Below, one piece after another: positions 1 to 8,501 of a DNA stretch of 64,000 bases. Below the pieces are notes generated by a model. The model was not told the DNA's origin. It ran no database searches and worked only from the letters and a program-made list of their open reading frames with translations. Source of the DNA: Trinickia fusca (GTDB taxonomy: Bacteria; Pseudomonadota; Gammaproteobacteria; Burkholderiales; Burkholderiaceae); assembly GCF_003628145.1 (NCBI RefSeq), contig NZ_RBZV01000006.1, positions 124,001-188,000 on the forward strand. Direction: 5' to 3'. Positions within the stretch are counted from its first letter, which is position 1, and every line of letters begins with the position of its first letter. Position numbers and translations under genes: made by a program.

Positions 1-791
1 ACGGCATAGGCCGTGATGAGCGCACCGGCTGGTCCGCTGCCGACCAGTTGGGGCTGCGTGACGTTCTGGATGACGGGTGCGCCCGGCGTGGGATCCTTGT
101 CGCCGGGGGAAAGCAGGAAGTTCGGTGTAGCCGGCACACTAGGCGCCTGCGCGGCCGATGCAGGCCCATTCAGGCCCGACGGCCCAAACCCGCCGCCGTG
201 AACATCCCCAATCCCGAATTCGTCGTTGGACGGCACATCGATGTACGGGTCAATCGGCTTCTCGCTAAGACGTGCCAGATATTCGGGGGTCTCGTCGGTC
301 GTGCGCACGTCCGTGCGCAAGTCGCCCATCAGCCCGGAGTCGCCGAGGCCCGCGTTCTTGATGCCGGAGGTGGTGACGTCACCCATGACCTGCCCCGTCA
401 CCGTGTCGCTCTGAAGTGACTCGTCACCGGCCGCGTTCATGAACGGTCGCAATCCAAACGCGCCGCCCTGGCCTGGCGCAGCAACGCCTTGAAGTTGCAC
501 CCCTGCCGGCAGCTCGAACTTTTCATTGCCTTGTTCGGTGGCAACGAGCGGTTGAGCGCCGAGCCGAATGACGACACTCTCATCGGCAAGCTGCGCGCCG
601 ACGTTGGGCAGGACAGCCGATTCGTCCGGCGTGTGCACGACCAGGTCGCCACCATCGCGCGCAATCGTCGAATTGGCGGGCAGGCTCGAAATGATGAGCT
701 CGTCGCCCTTTTCCAGGCCGGCTTCTTTCAGTTGCTCCAACGTCGTCGGTGCAACCTTGCCCCCACGCATTAACATCACTTTCGTCGTCAT
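1..791 (-). CDS. Giant BapA/LapA-type adhesin, N-terminal part only
   Basis: An open frame starts at ATG 789-791 and runs off the left edge of the window with no stop, giving 263 residues. The start has GGAG about 8 bases upstream. The N-terminus (MTTKVMLMRGGKVAPTTLEQ, then a prefix of about 100 residues rich in V, L and A) resembles the prefix domain of large type I-secreted biofilm adhesins. The last visible residues (around PGAPVIQNVTQPQ) look like the start of a first Ig-like repeat. There is no Sec signal, as expected for a type I substrate exported by a C-terminal signal that would lie outside the window. The TolC-type gene upstream on the same strand fits an adhesin/exporter locus. The family assignment is inference from the prefix pattern and context. 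Confidence 0.6.
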   Translation of the reverse strand, partial: MTTKVMLMRGGKVAPTTLEQLKEAGLEKGDELIISSLPANSTIARDGGDLVVHTPDESAVLPNVGAQLADESVVIRLGAQPLVATEQGNEKFELPAGVQLQGVAAPGQGGAFGLRPFMNAAGDESLQSDTVTGQVMGDVTTSGIKNAGLGDSGLMGDLRTDVRTTDETPEYLARLSEKPIDPYIDVPSNDEFGIGDVHGGGFGPSGLNGPASAAQAPSVPATPNFLLSPGDKDPTPGAPVIQNVTQPQLVGSGPAGALITAYA

Positions 792-818
792 GGAATAGTC
801 TCCAAGTCGCAAGGCCGC

Positions 819-837
819 TGACCCGCCATGCGGGTCA
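819..837 (-). terminator. Hairpin between TolC gene and adhesin
   Basis: A perfect 8-bp inverted repeat (TGACCCGC, loop CAT, GCGGGTCA) lies in the 137-base gap between the exporter stop and the adhesin start. There is no U-run, so it may be an attenuator, an RNA-stability hairpin or a protein site rather than a full terminator. Confidence 0.35.
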
Positions 838-928
838 AGCCGTACATACGTCCACTAATCAAGAACTGCCGCCAGGTTGTTTCGAAGTCGAAGCCCCGGT
901 CAGGCGCGAATGGCACTTCGGTTTCGAT

Positions 929-2761
929 TCAGCTGGGAAGTCGACTGCCCGGGTTCGTCGGAGGTTGAACCGGATCGCTTGCCGGCTTCGCGTCGGCCGG
1001 CGCTTCCAACAGATTGGGCGGCGCCACGTCGACGGGTGCCGGCGTGGGTGCCGGCGGCACGATCAGAGGCTTCGCATCGACTGCGCCTGCCACCGAGCTC
1101 GACGACGACACAGGCGTATCGAATAGGACCTTACGTTTGGTGAGCTCGCCCACCACGTCGCCACGAGGCAGACCGTCAGGCGGATTCATCGATGCGATGC
1201 GGCCGGGGAAGAAATTGCGCACGGGAGCCGGCCCGATCGGACCGCGTTCCGACTCCGGCACCGGGAACACGTCCACCATCAGCCCCGAGCTCTCGAGCAG
1301 CGTGTAGCTCGCGACCACTTCGCGCATACGCAAGTTCAGCAAGGCGGTGGCCGCGCGGGCGCGCGAATAGTAGGCGTTCGACAGGCCGCTGACGGCCTCA
1401 TCGGACATCGACTGTGTCGCGAACGACTGCTGCCGTTGCTTCAGCACCTCATCGGACAGCCTCAGCGTTTCATTGAGGATCGCTTCGCGCCCCTTGGACG
1501 CGGCGAGCGCATCGCGGGAGATGCGGATGTTGCGCTCGACCTCGCGCATCGCGCGTTCGTTGTCGGCCTCGCTCTTCTCTTTCAGGAACATCTTTTCGGC
1601 GATCGAATTGCCGTAAGCCGAGCCCCACAGCGTCCAGGTCACGTTGATACCGACTTCGTAGCCGCGCCCGTTATAGGGCTGCGTCGTGCCCTGGGTCGAG
1701 AACAGCCGGTTGTCGTTGTAGCGGGCGTAAAAGTTGAGCTTCGGCAGACGATCGGCCTTCATGCTCTCGACCGCATAGGCGGCTGCCTGAATCGTCTTCA
1801 GGTTCGCCATGATTTGCGGATGGATCGAATAGGCGAGCCGAAGATTGTCGTCGAACGAAAGGCAGGCAAGATCACGCGTATAGATGCCGGATATTCCGGG
1901 TTCGACGAGATCCTCGGGCGGCTCCAATCCTGTCAGCGTTCTATAGGTCGTATTGACTTCGTTCAGCTGACTCAGAATGTCTTCGCGATCGGCCATGACT
2001 TCCTGCACGCGCAGCAAGGCGTCGCTGCGGCGCGCTTCCGGCGCGAGCTTCGCCCCCACCCGGTCCTCCACCACCTTGAGAAGCTTCGAATGGCCGAGCA
2101 GTGTCTGGCGTGTGATTTCCAACTGCTTTCTGAGCCGATACATGTTGATGTAGTTTTCGACGACCTCCAGGACGATCAAGTCCCATGCGCGCCGATAACG
2201 GTCTTCCTCGGCCTCTGCCAGCGTATAGGCTTCCAGATAGCGCTTCTGCGTCGCGCCCCACGCGAAGATTTCCCAGTTCAGATTGGCCTGCCCGCCTCGG
2301 AAATGATCGCTACTGTGGGAAAACGTCGAGCCGAACTGCGACGCCTGATCCCCCATTGAACTCTCGAGGCCCGCGGCGTACTCGACCGAAATTTGCGGAT
2401 AGTGCCCGGCCCAGGCTCTTGCCGCGCGCTCATGCGCGGCGCGCGCCGAAAGCTCCCCGACCAGTACGCGCGGATCGCGCTTACCTACCAGCTCGATCAT
2501 TTTTTCGAGCGTCATCGGTTCGTCGCCGTGCGCAGCTGGTTCCGCCACCGGCTTCACCGTTTGGTCGGCCAGAGGGAGCGCGCGGGCCGTGTCCACCACG
2601 CCCGACGCGGGCAGCGCTAGCGCAGGCGCGGCCGATTGCACGGGCTCTGGCTGAGCATCCATACTGCCCTGCGCAAGGGCCACCGCGCTGCCGGTCGCGA
2701 TCCCCGCAGCCAGCATGCCGGACGTAACCGCATAAACATAGTTGTGCTTATTAATCTTCAC
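929..2761 (-). CDS. TolC-family outer-membrane export protein
   Basis: The protein has 610 residues and begins with a Sec-type signal (MKINKHNYVYAV followed by a hydrophobic stretch ending near ALAQG). The body, residues about 85-510, shows the coiled-coil-rich TolC pattern, including a segment around MTLEKMIELVGKRDPRVL and the second-repeat VGINVTWTLWG beta strand. It would be the outer-membrane channel of a type I exporter. It is longer than the usual 450-500 residues because of a Pro/Ala-rich tail of about 70 residues that is probably periplasmic. Its position just upstream of a giant adhesin suggests it serves adhesin export. No ABC or membrane-fusion partner is visible on this side, so they may lie beyond base 1. 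Confidence 0.85.
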   Translation of the reverse strand: MKINKHNYVYAVTSGMLAAGIATGSAVALAQGSMDAQPEPVQSAAPALALPASGVVDTARALPLADQTVKPVAEPAAHGDEPMTLEKMIELVGKRDPRVLVGELSARAAHERAARAWAGHYPQISVEYAAGLESSMGDQASQFGSTFSHSSDHFRGGQANLNWEIFAWGATQKRYLEAYTLAEAEEDRYRRAWDLIVLEVVENYINMYRLRKQLEITRQTLLGHSKLLKVVEDRVGAKLAPEARRSDALLRVQEVMADREDILSQLNEVNTTYRTLTGLEPPEDLVEPGISGIYTRDLACLSFDDNLRLAYSIHPQIMANLKTIQAAAYAVESMKADRLPKLNFYARYNDNRLFSTQGTTQPYNGRGYEVGINVTWTLWGSAYGNSIAEKMFLKEKSEADNERAMREVERNIRISRDALAASKGREAILNETLRLSDEVLKQRQQSFATQSMSDEAVSGLSNAYYSRARAATALLNLRMREVVASYTLLESSGLMVDVFPVPESERGPIGPAPVRNFFPGRIASMNPPDGLPRGDVVGELTKRKVLFDTPVSSSSSVAGAVDAKPLIVPPAPTPAPVDVAPPNLLEAPADAKPASDPVQPPTNPGSRLPS

Positions 2762-2813
2762 AGCTTCCCCGCTTCAAGACAAAGTCAGATCGCAAATCAT
2801 TCGAACGGATGGC

Positions 2814-3698
2814 CTACTTGCTACTGTTCTGATCGATATGGATTTCCACCCTGCGATTTCTCCGCAGGCAGCGGATCAAGTCACCCTGGTTTTGATCGTC
2901 GCAAACCACGATGGGATCTGCTGCGCCGCGACCGTAAGACGTCACTTTCGATGCAGGGATGCCCCGGTCGATCAAGTACTCGCGAACCGCATTCGCCCGC
3001 TCGTCCGAGAGGCGGTGGTTATGGTCGTCGCTGCCGAGTCGGTCGGTGTAGCCGACCACCGTCAGCTTGGCGATGTCCCCGATGCGGCCCTTCAGCGCGG
3101 AGGCAAGCTCGTTCAACTGCTTGCGCCCGGCTGGAAGAATGCTGTCGAAGTTGCCCTTGTCGAACTCGAATAGCGCGTCAGCCGGAAGTTCCAGCTTCGG
3201 CGGCAGCGGCGCGGGCACATCGGCCGGAGCACAGGAACTCGCCGTCACGATGCCAAGGCCCGAGCTTCCCGCGGCCCTCGCGGCGATATCCCGACATTCA
3301 GGGCTGCTCCAGAAGCCACGATAGGCTTGACCACCAAAGAACTGCACCTGGTATTGGCAGAGCCGCTCCGCATGGTCGGCGTCAGCCAGCTTGAAGACGT
3401 AATCCCACCGATGCCAGCCCGTGAAGTCCTCATTGTCGAAATGATGCTCGCCCAGTGCGTCCTGAACCTGGTCCTTTCCGACGCCGAGAAACAGCTTCTT
3501 GAACGTACTTGGGTCAACTGGGGCGCCTGCCGGGTACCGCGCTTTGTCCACCGATGGAAAATCGATGCCGCGGTCATAGACGAACATCGGCCCCGAATCG
3601 CCGTACCCCGATCCCGACTTCGATGTCGTGCAGCCAGCGAGCCCGAAATAGACTGCGCCGGTCAGTGCAAAAATGAATACTTTTGATGATTTCATCAT
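2814..3698 (-). CDS. OmpA-family lipoprotein with BamE/SmpA-like domain
   Basis: The chosen start is the MMKSSKVF methionine. It is directly followed by a lipoprotein signal with lipobox LAGC; an in-frame start 60 bases further upstream would put about 20 polar residues before the signal. Residues about 50-100 (FKKLFLGVGKDQVQDALG ... WDYVFKL) match the BamE/SmpA fold. The C-terminal 110 residues form an OmpA-like peptidoglycan-binding domain, with VVGYTDRLGSDDHNHRLSDERA followed by YGRGAADP. It is a probable outer-membrane lipoprotein that contacts peptidoglycan. It lies 52 bases upstream of the TolC-type gene on the same strand, which suggests one operon with the exporter and adhesin. Similar OmpA lipoproteins occur at LapA/BapA-type adhesin loci. 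Confidence 0.85.
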   Translation of the reverse strand: MMKSSKVFIFALTGAVYFGLAGCTTSKSGSGYGDSGPMFVYDRGIDFPSVDKARYPAGAPVDPSTFKKLFLGVGKDQVQDALGEHHFDNEDFTGWHRWDYVFKLADADHAERLCQYQVQFFGGQAYRGFWSSPECRDIAARAAGSSGLGIVTASSCAPADVPAPLPPKLELPADALFEFDKGNFDSILPAGRKQLNELASALKGRIGDIAKLTVVGYTDRLGSDDHNHRLSDERANAVREYLIDRGIPASKVTSYGRGAADPIVVCDDQNQGDLIRCLRRNRRVEIHIDQNSSK

Positions 3699-3950
3699 TA
3701 GTAGTACTATGTTTTTCAGAATCTCATCCAGCTGACAAGCTCCCCGACTTCCCTTCATAGTCCGGGAAACAGCTTCCCCTCCGCCTGTCGCTACCCAGTC
3801 ACCTCTTAAGGTGATTTACGGCTTCATGGTAGCCATCCAGACATGTCGAAGTGCAAAGTTCTGTCACATCGGTGGGAAACCTGTTCGACAGTGCTAGCAT
3901 CCGTCCATCTCTACTCGCAGCCCGCGAGTCCTAATGAAAGGTACGGCACT
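3699..3950. other. Divergent intergenic region
   Basis: About 250 bases separate the lipoprotein gene (minus) from the APS kinase gene (plus) and should hold both promoters. I see a short TCACC/GGTGA palindrome near 3800 but no convincing sigma-70 or hrp-like box. Confidence 0.4.
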
Positions 3951-4499
3951 GTGGCGGTGGATTTTTCCCAAGGCGGCGTTCTTTGGCTGACCGGGCTTCC
4001 GGGAAGCGGGAAATCGACGATTGCTCGAGCACTGCACGATCATCTGCGGGGACAGGGCTTCGACGCGGTGGTGCTCGATGGCGACGCGCTGCGCGCGGGG
4101 CTGAATGCCGACCTCGGCTTCAGCGCAGTAGATCGAACCGAAAATCTGCGGCGCATGGCTCATGTGGCCGCGCTCTTTCAACAGCAGGGGTTTATCGCGA
4201 TCGTGGCGGCAATATCTCCGCTACGCGCGCATCGGGACGATGCGCGCCGAATCGCGGGTACAGGCTTCGTCGAGATTTTTGTGGACGCTCCGCTCGAGAT
4301 TTGCGAGGCTCGCGATCCCAAAGGGCTGTATCGGCGTGCACGCCTTGGCGAGATCCCCGAGTTCACGGGCATCGACGCGCCTTATGAGGCGCCGGGAAAT
4401 CCGGATATCCGGCTGCCCACGCAGACATTGGAACTCGACGAGTGTGTGCAAGTCATTGTTGACGCGTTGGGTTTGACACGCCAATCATTCGCTTCGTGA
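3951..4499 (+). CDS. cysC: Adenylylsulfate (APS) kinase
   Basis: It phosphorylates adenosine 5'-phosphosulfate to PAPS in the cytoplasm (sulfate activation). The sequence opens with a Walker A motif (GLPGSGKST), then [19 protein letters not shown] and [12 protein letters not shown], and later the family-typical [41 protein letters not shown] in pieces. I chose GTG 3951 (AAAGG about 8 bases upstream, protein about 182 residues) over ATG 3843, because the extra 36 residues are unlike the family. No other cys genes are adjacent, so it may supply PAPS for sulfation, or be an isolated copy. Confidence 0.88.
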   Translation: MAVDFSQGGVLWLTGLPGSGKSTIARALHDHLRGQGFDAVVLDGDALRAGLNADLGFSAVDRTENLRRMAHVAALFQQQGFIAIVAAISPLRAHRDDARRIAGTGFVEIFVDAPLEICEARDPKGLYRRARLGEIPEFTGIDAPYEAPGNPDIRLPTQTLELDECVQVIVDALGLTRQSFAS

Positions 4500-4541
4500 C
4501 CCGCCACTTGTCCGAACCCGCCCTTGCAGGAGCCTTCTTCG

Positions 4542-5009
4542 ATGTCACTCAGCACCGACGCCGCATTCTTCTGCATCCTCTCTGACAGCTACCGCCGGCT
4601 TCTCGGGAAGTCTCTCGTTCCCGATGGCATGAGCGCGTCCGAGGGTGCCGTCTGGCTCTACGAGGCTGCTCCATTCGGCATTCTTGCGCACAACACTGCG
4701 CCTGATCCCATCTTCGTCTATGGCAACAAGCGCGCGCAGACCATCTTCGGATACGACTGGAACGAGCTGACTGCACTCCCTTCGCGCCTGTCCGCAGAAG
4801 CGCCCGAGCGCAGCGCGCGTCAGGCATTTCTCGAGCAAGTTGCGCGCGATGGCTTCGTCACCGATTACCGAGGCGTACGCATTACCAAATCGGGCACGCG
4901 CTTCTGGATCGAACATGCCACCGTGTGGCAGCTTATGGATGCGGCGGGAAACTATCGCGGCCAGGCGGCCATGCTTCCGGAAGTGAAGCGGATCACCGAT
5001 AGCGACTGA
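4542..5009 (+). CDS. MEKHLA-domain (PAS-like) protein
   Basis: The start is the ATG at 4542, preceded by AGGAG about 9 bases upstream; the TTG at 4524 lacks that support. The 155 residues contain the MEKHLA core: SYRRLLGKSL, LYEAAPFGILAHNTAPDPIFVYGN, the AQTIFGYDWNELTALPSRLSAE block and the FWIEHATVW strand. The family is PAS-like and presumed to sense or bind small molecules, but no biochemical role is established. It follows the APS kinase gene by 42 bases and is probably co-transcribed. Confidence 0.8.
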   Translation: MSLSTDAAFFCILSDSYRRLLGKSLVPDGMSASEGAVWLYEAAPFGILAHNTAPDPIFVYGNKRAQTIFGYDWNELTALPSRLSAEAPERSARQAFLEQVARDGFVTDYRGVRITKSGTRFWIEHATVWQLMDAAGNYRGQAAMLPEVKRITDSD

Positions 5010-5049
5010 CCTCGTCGAGATTCTGCGCGCGAGATATGCCGTTTCTGGC

Positions 5050-5185
5050 AAAAAGAGAGGCGCGCCCGATGTACCTGACGCGCCTCCAATCGCTAGAACG
5101 ACCTGATCGATGACAGATGCGGAGACATCTGTCATCGCCCTCGACGATAAACTTCCTCGCGGACAGGACTGCAAATAATTGTCAA
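5050..5185 (-). ncRNA. Structured RNA element, copy 1 (3' of sctW)
   Basis: This is one of three homologous elements of 136-138 bases (others at 31764-31901 and 52734-52871), all on the minus strand. Reading that strand, it starts with TTGACAATTATTTGCAG. Next comes a perfect 12-bp stem (5137-5126 pairing with 5119-5108, 6-base loop). It ends with a GC-rich stem (5086-5079 with 5064-5057) and TCTTTTT. It begins about 13 bases after the sctW stop codon, so it could be the terminator/3'-UTR of the minus T3SS operon or a separate small RNA. The terminator stem and U-run are direct observations; the RNA family status is inference from three-way alignment. Confidence 0.7.
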
Positions 5186-5197
5186 CTCAGACCGCAT

Positions 5198-6421
5198 TCA
5201 ACTCGAGATGACCAAGGGCCGTGAGCGACGCAAAACATGCTGCCTGAGGTTGAAAAATTGGTCCATGCGACGGTGCATTTGAGTATGAGCCGCGTTGCGT
5301 ATTTCTTCCGAAGCCCATACCGGCATCGGAAACTTGCATGACAGCCTATAAAGCAGCGTGACGAGCCACGAGCGACGTTGCGCATCCTTACCGACCAAGG
5401 TGTCGGCCAGTTTGTCGATCAACGGCCCGGGAAGCGTCGACGTTCCCAGATTGAAGAGCTCCTTGGTCAGCGACAACTCCTTTTCACGCGCCTTTTCCTT
5501 CCCCCCATCCCCCGCCGTTGCTTCATCGCTGCTCGACCTTCCTTGCGTGGTCGGAACGATCGCCTTTGCGCCCAACGCTGTCAGAATCTCGCGTGCGAAG
5601 GACACCATGGTCTGCGCCACGCGCGCCGAGCCGAACAGCTCCAGATAGCTCAACATGCGTGCGAGGTGATCGCGCGGCACGGACGAGCGCGCCGTCAGCA
5701 TGTCGTCACGCAGCGCTTCCGACATCGAAGCGATGACACGATCGATATCATCCACGTTGACGACGCTCGTAATGCCGTTGAACAGCAGCTTGGCCGTCAA
5801 CGGAGCATTCAGATCGATGGCCTCGTAGTAGAGGCGCCTGAATTCGGCTTGGCTCTTCGGCTCCGCGGAAAAGGAAAAAGCGGCTTCAGCCGTGTTGATC
5901 GATGCGCGAATCCGCCGGCCTTCGCTCCGGTAAAGCGTGTCGAGCTCGCTGTCGACGAGCTTTTTCGCTTCGGTAGCGCCATCGTGCAGGAAGCTGCCCT
6001 TGATCAGTTCGAGCACCGCATAGCGCATGACGGGATCGTCGATCTCCGAGTGCAAGTTCCCGACCGAGCCCAGCATTTCGATCTGTCTCGCTGCGCGGCG
6101 TCCGATATCCAGCAGACGTGACGCGCCATATTCGCCTGCCATCAGGCGCAAGATCGCGCCGATCCGCTTGACGCCGACGTCCACGCGCTCATCGGCCATG
6201 TCCGAATCGTGCTGGTCCTTTTCGCCGGCCCCGATTTCAGGTGCCTCGCCGATTCGAAAAGACGGTGCTTCGACGCGCTCCGGCTGATCTACACGAACGA
6301 CGAGCGGCATCTGTGCCGGTGTCGCATTCGAGACAGTGGGTGCGTCGTCCGTCGAAGAATCATCGACGTCGAACGTATCGACCACGTCCTGCAGTGCAGC
6401 GATATTGCTACCGGCCTTCAT
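5198..6421 (-). CDS. sctW: T3SS gatekeeper/regulator SctW (HrpJ/YopN family)
   Basis: This HrpJ-domain protein controls the switch between translocator and effector secretion at the cytoplasmic face of the apparatus. The start is ATG 6421 with GGGAG about 9 bases upstream, giving 407 residues; a longer in-frame reading to 6634 is only overlap with sctC. Residues about 60-230 carry the HrpJ-like helices (VGVKRIGAILRLMAGEYGASR, DPVMRYAVLELIKGSFL). The N-terminal 50 residues are polar and acidic, as in secreted gatekeepers. It overlaps the end of sctC by 14 bases and is the last gene of the minus-strand T3SS block, followed by an RNA element with a terminator. Confidence 0.87.
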   Translation of the reverse strand: MKAGSNIAALQDVVDTFDVDDSSTDDAPTVSNATPAQMPLVVRVDQPERVEAPSFRIGEAPEIGAGEKDQHDSDMADERVDVGVKRIGAILRLMAGEYGASRLLDIGRRAARQIEMLGSVGNLHSEIDDPVMRYAVLELIKGSFLHDGATEAKKLVDSELDTLYRSEGRRIRASINTAEAAFSFSAEPKSQAEFRRLYYEAIDLNAPLTAKLLFNGITSVVNVDDIDRVIASMSEALRDDMLTARSSVPRDHLARMLSYLELFGSARVAQTMVSFAREILTALGAKAIVPTTQGRSSSDEATAGDGGKEKAREKELSLTKELFNLGTSTLPGPLIDKLADTLVGKDAQRRSWLVTLLYRLSCKFPMPVWASEEIRNAAHTQMHRRMDQFFNLRQHVLRRSRPLVISS

Positions 6422-8228
6422 AGAGCAATCTCCCGTTCCCCGGAGGCGCCGGCGAGTCCGACACCGTATTGCCATGCGGGCGCCCGTTCGCATGAGGTGC
6501 GGGCGAATCCCCCACGGTGCCCGCATGCGGCGCTCCGTTCGTGATGCGCGCCGACCAGTCCTGCACGGCTTCGTCGGGGGTCGATTCGACATCGTTCCTG
6601 ATCGCTCTCGCACTGATGACAAAAATGCGGTCACTAGTAGACGACGAAGAGGAGTCGTTGGTGAACAGCTTGCCGATCAGCGGGATCGAACCGAGCAACG
6701 GAATACGACTCTTGTCGCGCTTGCGTTGCTCCTTCTTGTACCCACCGATGACGAGCGCCTGGTTTTCCTTCAGCACCGCTTCGGTCGTGATGGTATTGCG
6801 CGAGATAAGCGGTACGTCCGAGCCCGATCCCGTACTGTCGATGGCGCCATCCTCCACTTCGATGTAGACGTGGATCCGGCCGTCCGCCTGCAAACGCGGC
6901 GTCACCCGAAGCATCGTGCCGGTCGATATCGACCTCACATCGACTGCGCGCTCGCCGACGAGCTTCAAGTAGGCGGTCTGGCTCAGGTCAAGTACGGCAT
7001 CGACGTTGTCCATGGTCATGACCGACGGGCTCGCGTAGACTTTGGCGCTCCCGTCCGACTCCAGCGCCCGAAGGCGCGGAAGAAGCCTGCTGGTCGACCA
7101 CAGCGCAATGTTGGCGTTGGTCACACCGCTGAGCAGATCGAAGGCGGTCGTCGTCGGCGACGCGCTGAGCCCCCCACCGTGGTCCGCCGTTCCGAACAAG
7201 AGCTCCGGCGCCCATTCCTTCCCATGACTCGTGTCGAGATCGATGATCGATGCAGCGATTTCGACTGGAACCGTCGACACGTCCAGATCGGCAATGAGTT
7301 GTGCATAGAGCTCACGTTTGGCCGACGAGTCGCGAATCAACACGGAGTTCGTCCGGGGATCGGCCATGATCGTGACGTCGTGTGACTTGCGCCCGCCGCC
7401 GCCAGCAATGGTGCTGCTCGCCGTGCCGGCGTTGCCCCCACCGTCGCCCGCACCGGAGAGCCCGGCAAGCGTGGGCAGCGGCGGCATGATCGCGGCACTC
7501 GAGTTGCCACCCGTCTCGCTCGCTTTGATGTCGCCGAGACGTTCGTGACCGTTCGGGCTCTTTCCGGCAAGCAGGCTCTCCAGCACCGAGGCCACGCCAG
7601 GTATCGTCTGCGTCTGATCGCGCAACGTCATCACACGATCGGCGGCCAGCGCGTTCTTCAGGCGGAACACCATGACGTCGGAATCTTGCGCGCCACCCTC
7701 GCCCTTATGGGCCAGCAGATTCCGCACAAGACGCACATATTCCGACGGGCCCGATACGAGGACATGCCCATCGCTGTCGAGCTCGCCCCAACCGAATTTT
7801 GGATCGAGCAGCCCGACCCCGCGCAACGCCTTCTCGGCACTGTCGATACCTGTGTCCGGGAGCTGAACGTGCTCCGTCACATAGTCGCTGGACGGGCTCA
7901 CGTACAGCACATTGTTATAGAAGAACCATGTGAACCCGTACTGAACGGCCAAACGATCGAGGTACTCGACCGCGTCGTGCGCGGACAGTTTCGAATCGAC
8001 CACGACCTTGCGAAGAACAGGCGCAATCGAGGTTCTTACGCCAAATGCCTTGGCGAAATCGCCGAGCACGATAGGCAATGGCTTTCGCTCGGCAGTATAG
8101 GCGTAAGCCGACTGCTTCCATGACGCGGGAGCTACCGCATATACGAGCGAGGACGCGGACATGCCGCTCAAAGCGGCCAGGACTACCATCCCACACCGCG
8201 CCCGCCCCCACAGTCCAAGCGTATTCAC
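6408..8228 (-). CDS. sctC: T3SS outer-membrane secretin SctC
   Basis: It forms the outer-membrane ring of the injectisome. I chose GTG 8228 because AAGGAG lies 6 bases before it and the protein (606 residues) then opens with a Sec signal (VNTLGLWGRARCG, then a hydrophobic run ending near SLVYAVA). An ATG at 8309 would overlap the preceding small gene. N0/N1 domains follow (LPIVLGDFAKAFGVRTSIAP, VEYLDRLAVQYGFTWFFYNN). The secretin domain ends with ALVIGGYKKEQ, IPLLGSIPLIGKLF and DRIFVISARAI. The Gly/Ser-rich insert around residue 290 is common in such linkers. It sits between the 74-residue gene and sctW. Confidence 0.95.
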   Translation of the reverse strand: MNTLGLWGRARCGMVVLAALSGMSASSLVYAVAPASWKQSAYAYTAERKPLPIVLGDFAKAFGVRTSIAPVLRKVVVDSKLSAHDAVEYLDRLAVQYGFTWFFYNNVLYVSPSSDYVTEHVQLPDTGIDSAEKALRGVGLLDPKFGWGELDSDGHVLVSGPSEYVRLVRNLLAHKGEGGAQDSDVMVFRLKNALAADRVMTLRDQTQTIPGVASVLESLLAGKSPNGHERLGDIKASETGGNSSAAIMPPLPTLAGLSGAGDGGGNAGTASSTIAGGGGRKSHDVTIMADPRTNSVLIRDSSAKRELYAQLIADLDVSTVPVEIAASIIDLDTSHGKEWAPELLFGTADHGGGLSASPTTTAFDLLSGVTNANIALWSTSRLLPRLRALESDGSAKVYASPSVMTMDNVDAVLDLSQTAYLKLVGERAVDVRSISTGTMLRVTPRLQADGRIHVYIEVEDGAIDSTGSGSDVPLISRNTITTEAVLKENQALVIGGYKKEQRKRDKSRIPLLGSIPLIGKLFTNDSSSSSTSDRIFVISARAIRNDVESTPDEAVQDWSARITNGAPHAGTVGDSPAPHANGRPHGNTVSDSPAPPGNGRLLYEGR

Positions 8229-8262
8229 TACCCGCTCCTTCGGAACGACGACAACGTTCCGC

Positions 8263-8487
8263 TTATCGAATTTCGTCAAAATCTTTCTTAAGCGCCCCGG
8301 GACCTTCATTCACAATCTGCTGAAACGACGACAGCATCGCCTGCTTATGGAACATCGAATTGAGCATGATGTTCATCGCATCCGGATCGCTCACTTCCGT
8401 GTCCGCAACGCTGCGTTCCTCAGCGTCGAAGGCTTTTTCGAAGCGGGACATCATCTGTTCCGCCATCGATCCCAGGTTTACCGACAT
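8263..8487 (-). CDS. Small T3SS-operon protein (needle/filament-like or chaperone)
   Basis: The protein has 74 residues. The start is ATG 8487 with GGAGG 6 bases upstream; a TTG 18 bases earlier is unsupported. It is predicted to be all-helical, with a middle DPDAMNIMLNSMFHKQAML and a C-terminus ALKKDFDEIR. Size, helical content and a conserved-looking C-terminal helix resemble SctF/SctI-type filament proteins, but it lacks a clear family signature. SctI and another needle-like gene are assigned elsewhere in this cluster. It lies 15 bases after sctL and 34 bases before sctC, so it is part of the operon. The function is not established. Confidence 0.6.
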   Translation of the reverse strand: MSVNLGSMAEQMMSRFEKAFDAEERSVADTEVSDPDAMNIMLNSMFHKQAMLSSFQQIVNEGPGALKKDFDEIR

Positions 8488-8501
8488 ATTGACCTCCAGG
8501 C

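Noticed and set aside
2636-3394. 252-codon plus frame opposite the TolC and lipoprotein genes
   Set aside because: Antisense shadow with Arg/Pro/Ser-rich composition typical of GC-rich antisense frames.
4545-5174. 209-codon minus frame overlapping the MEKHLA gene and running into the RNA element
   Set aside because: It is antisense to a well-supported gene. A similar peptide (DNYL-SC) appears in RNA copy 2 only because the RNA is conserved; copy 3 has stops in that frame.
5171-5185. TTGACA in the RNA element as a sigma-70 -35 box
   Set aside because: No -10 hexamer lies 16-18 bases downstream in any of the three copies, so the box is more likely RNA sequence or a regulator site.
6422-6634. 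N-terminal extension of sctW
   Set aside because: It lies inside sctC in another frame, is Arg-rich, and a good ribosome site precedes ATG 6421.
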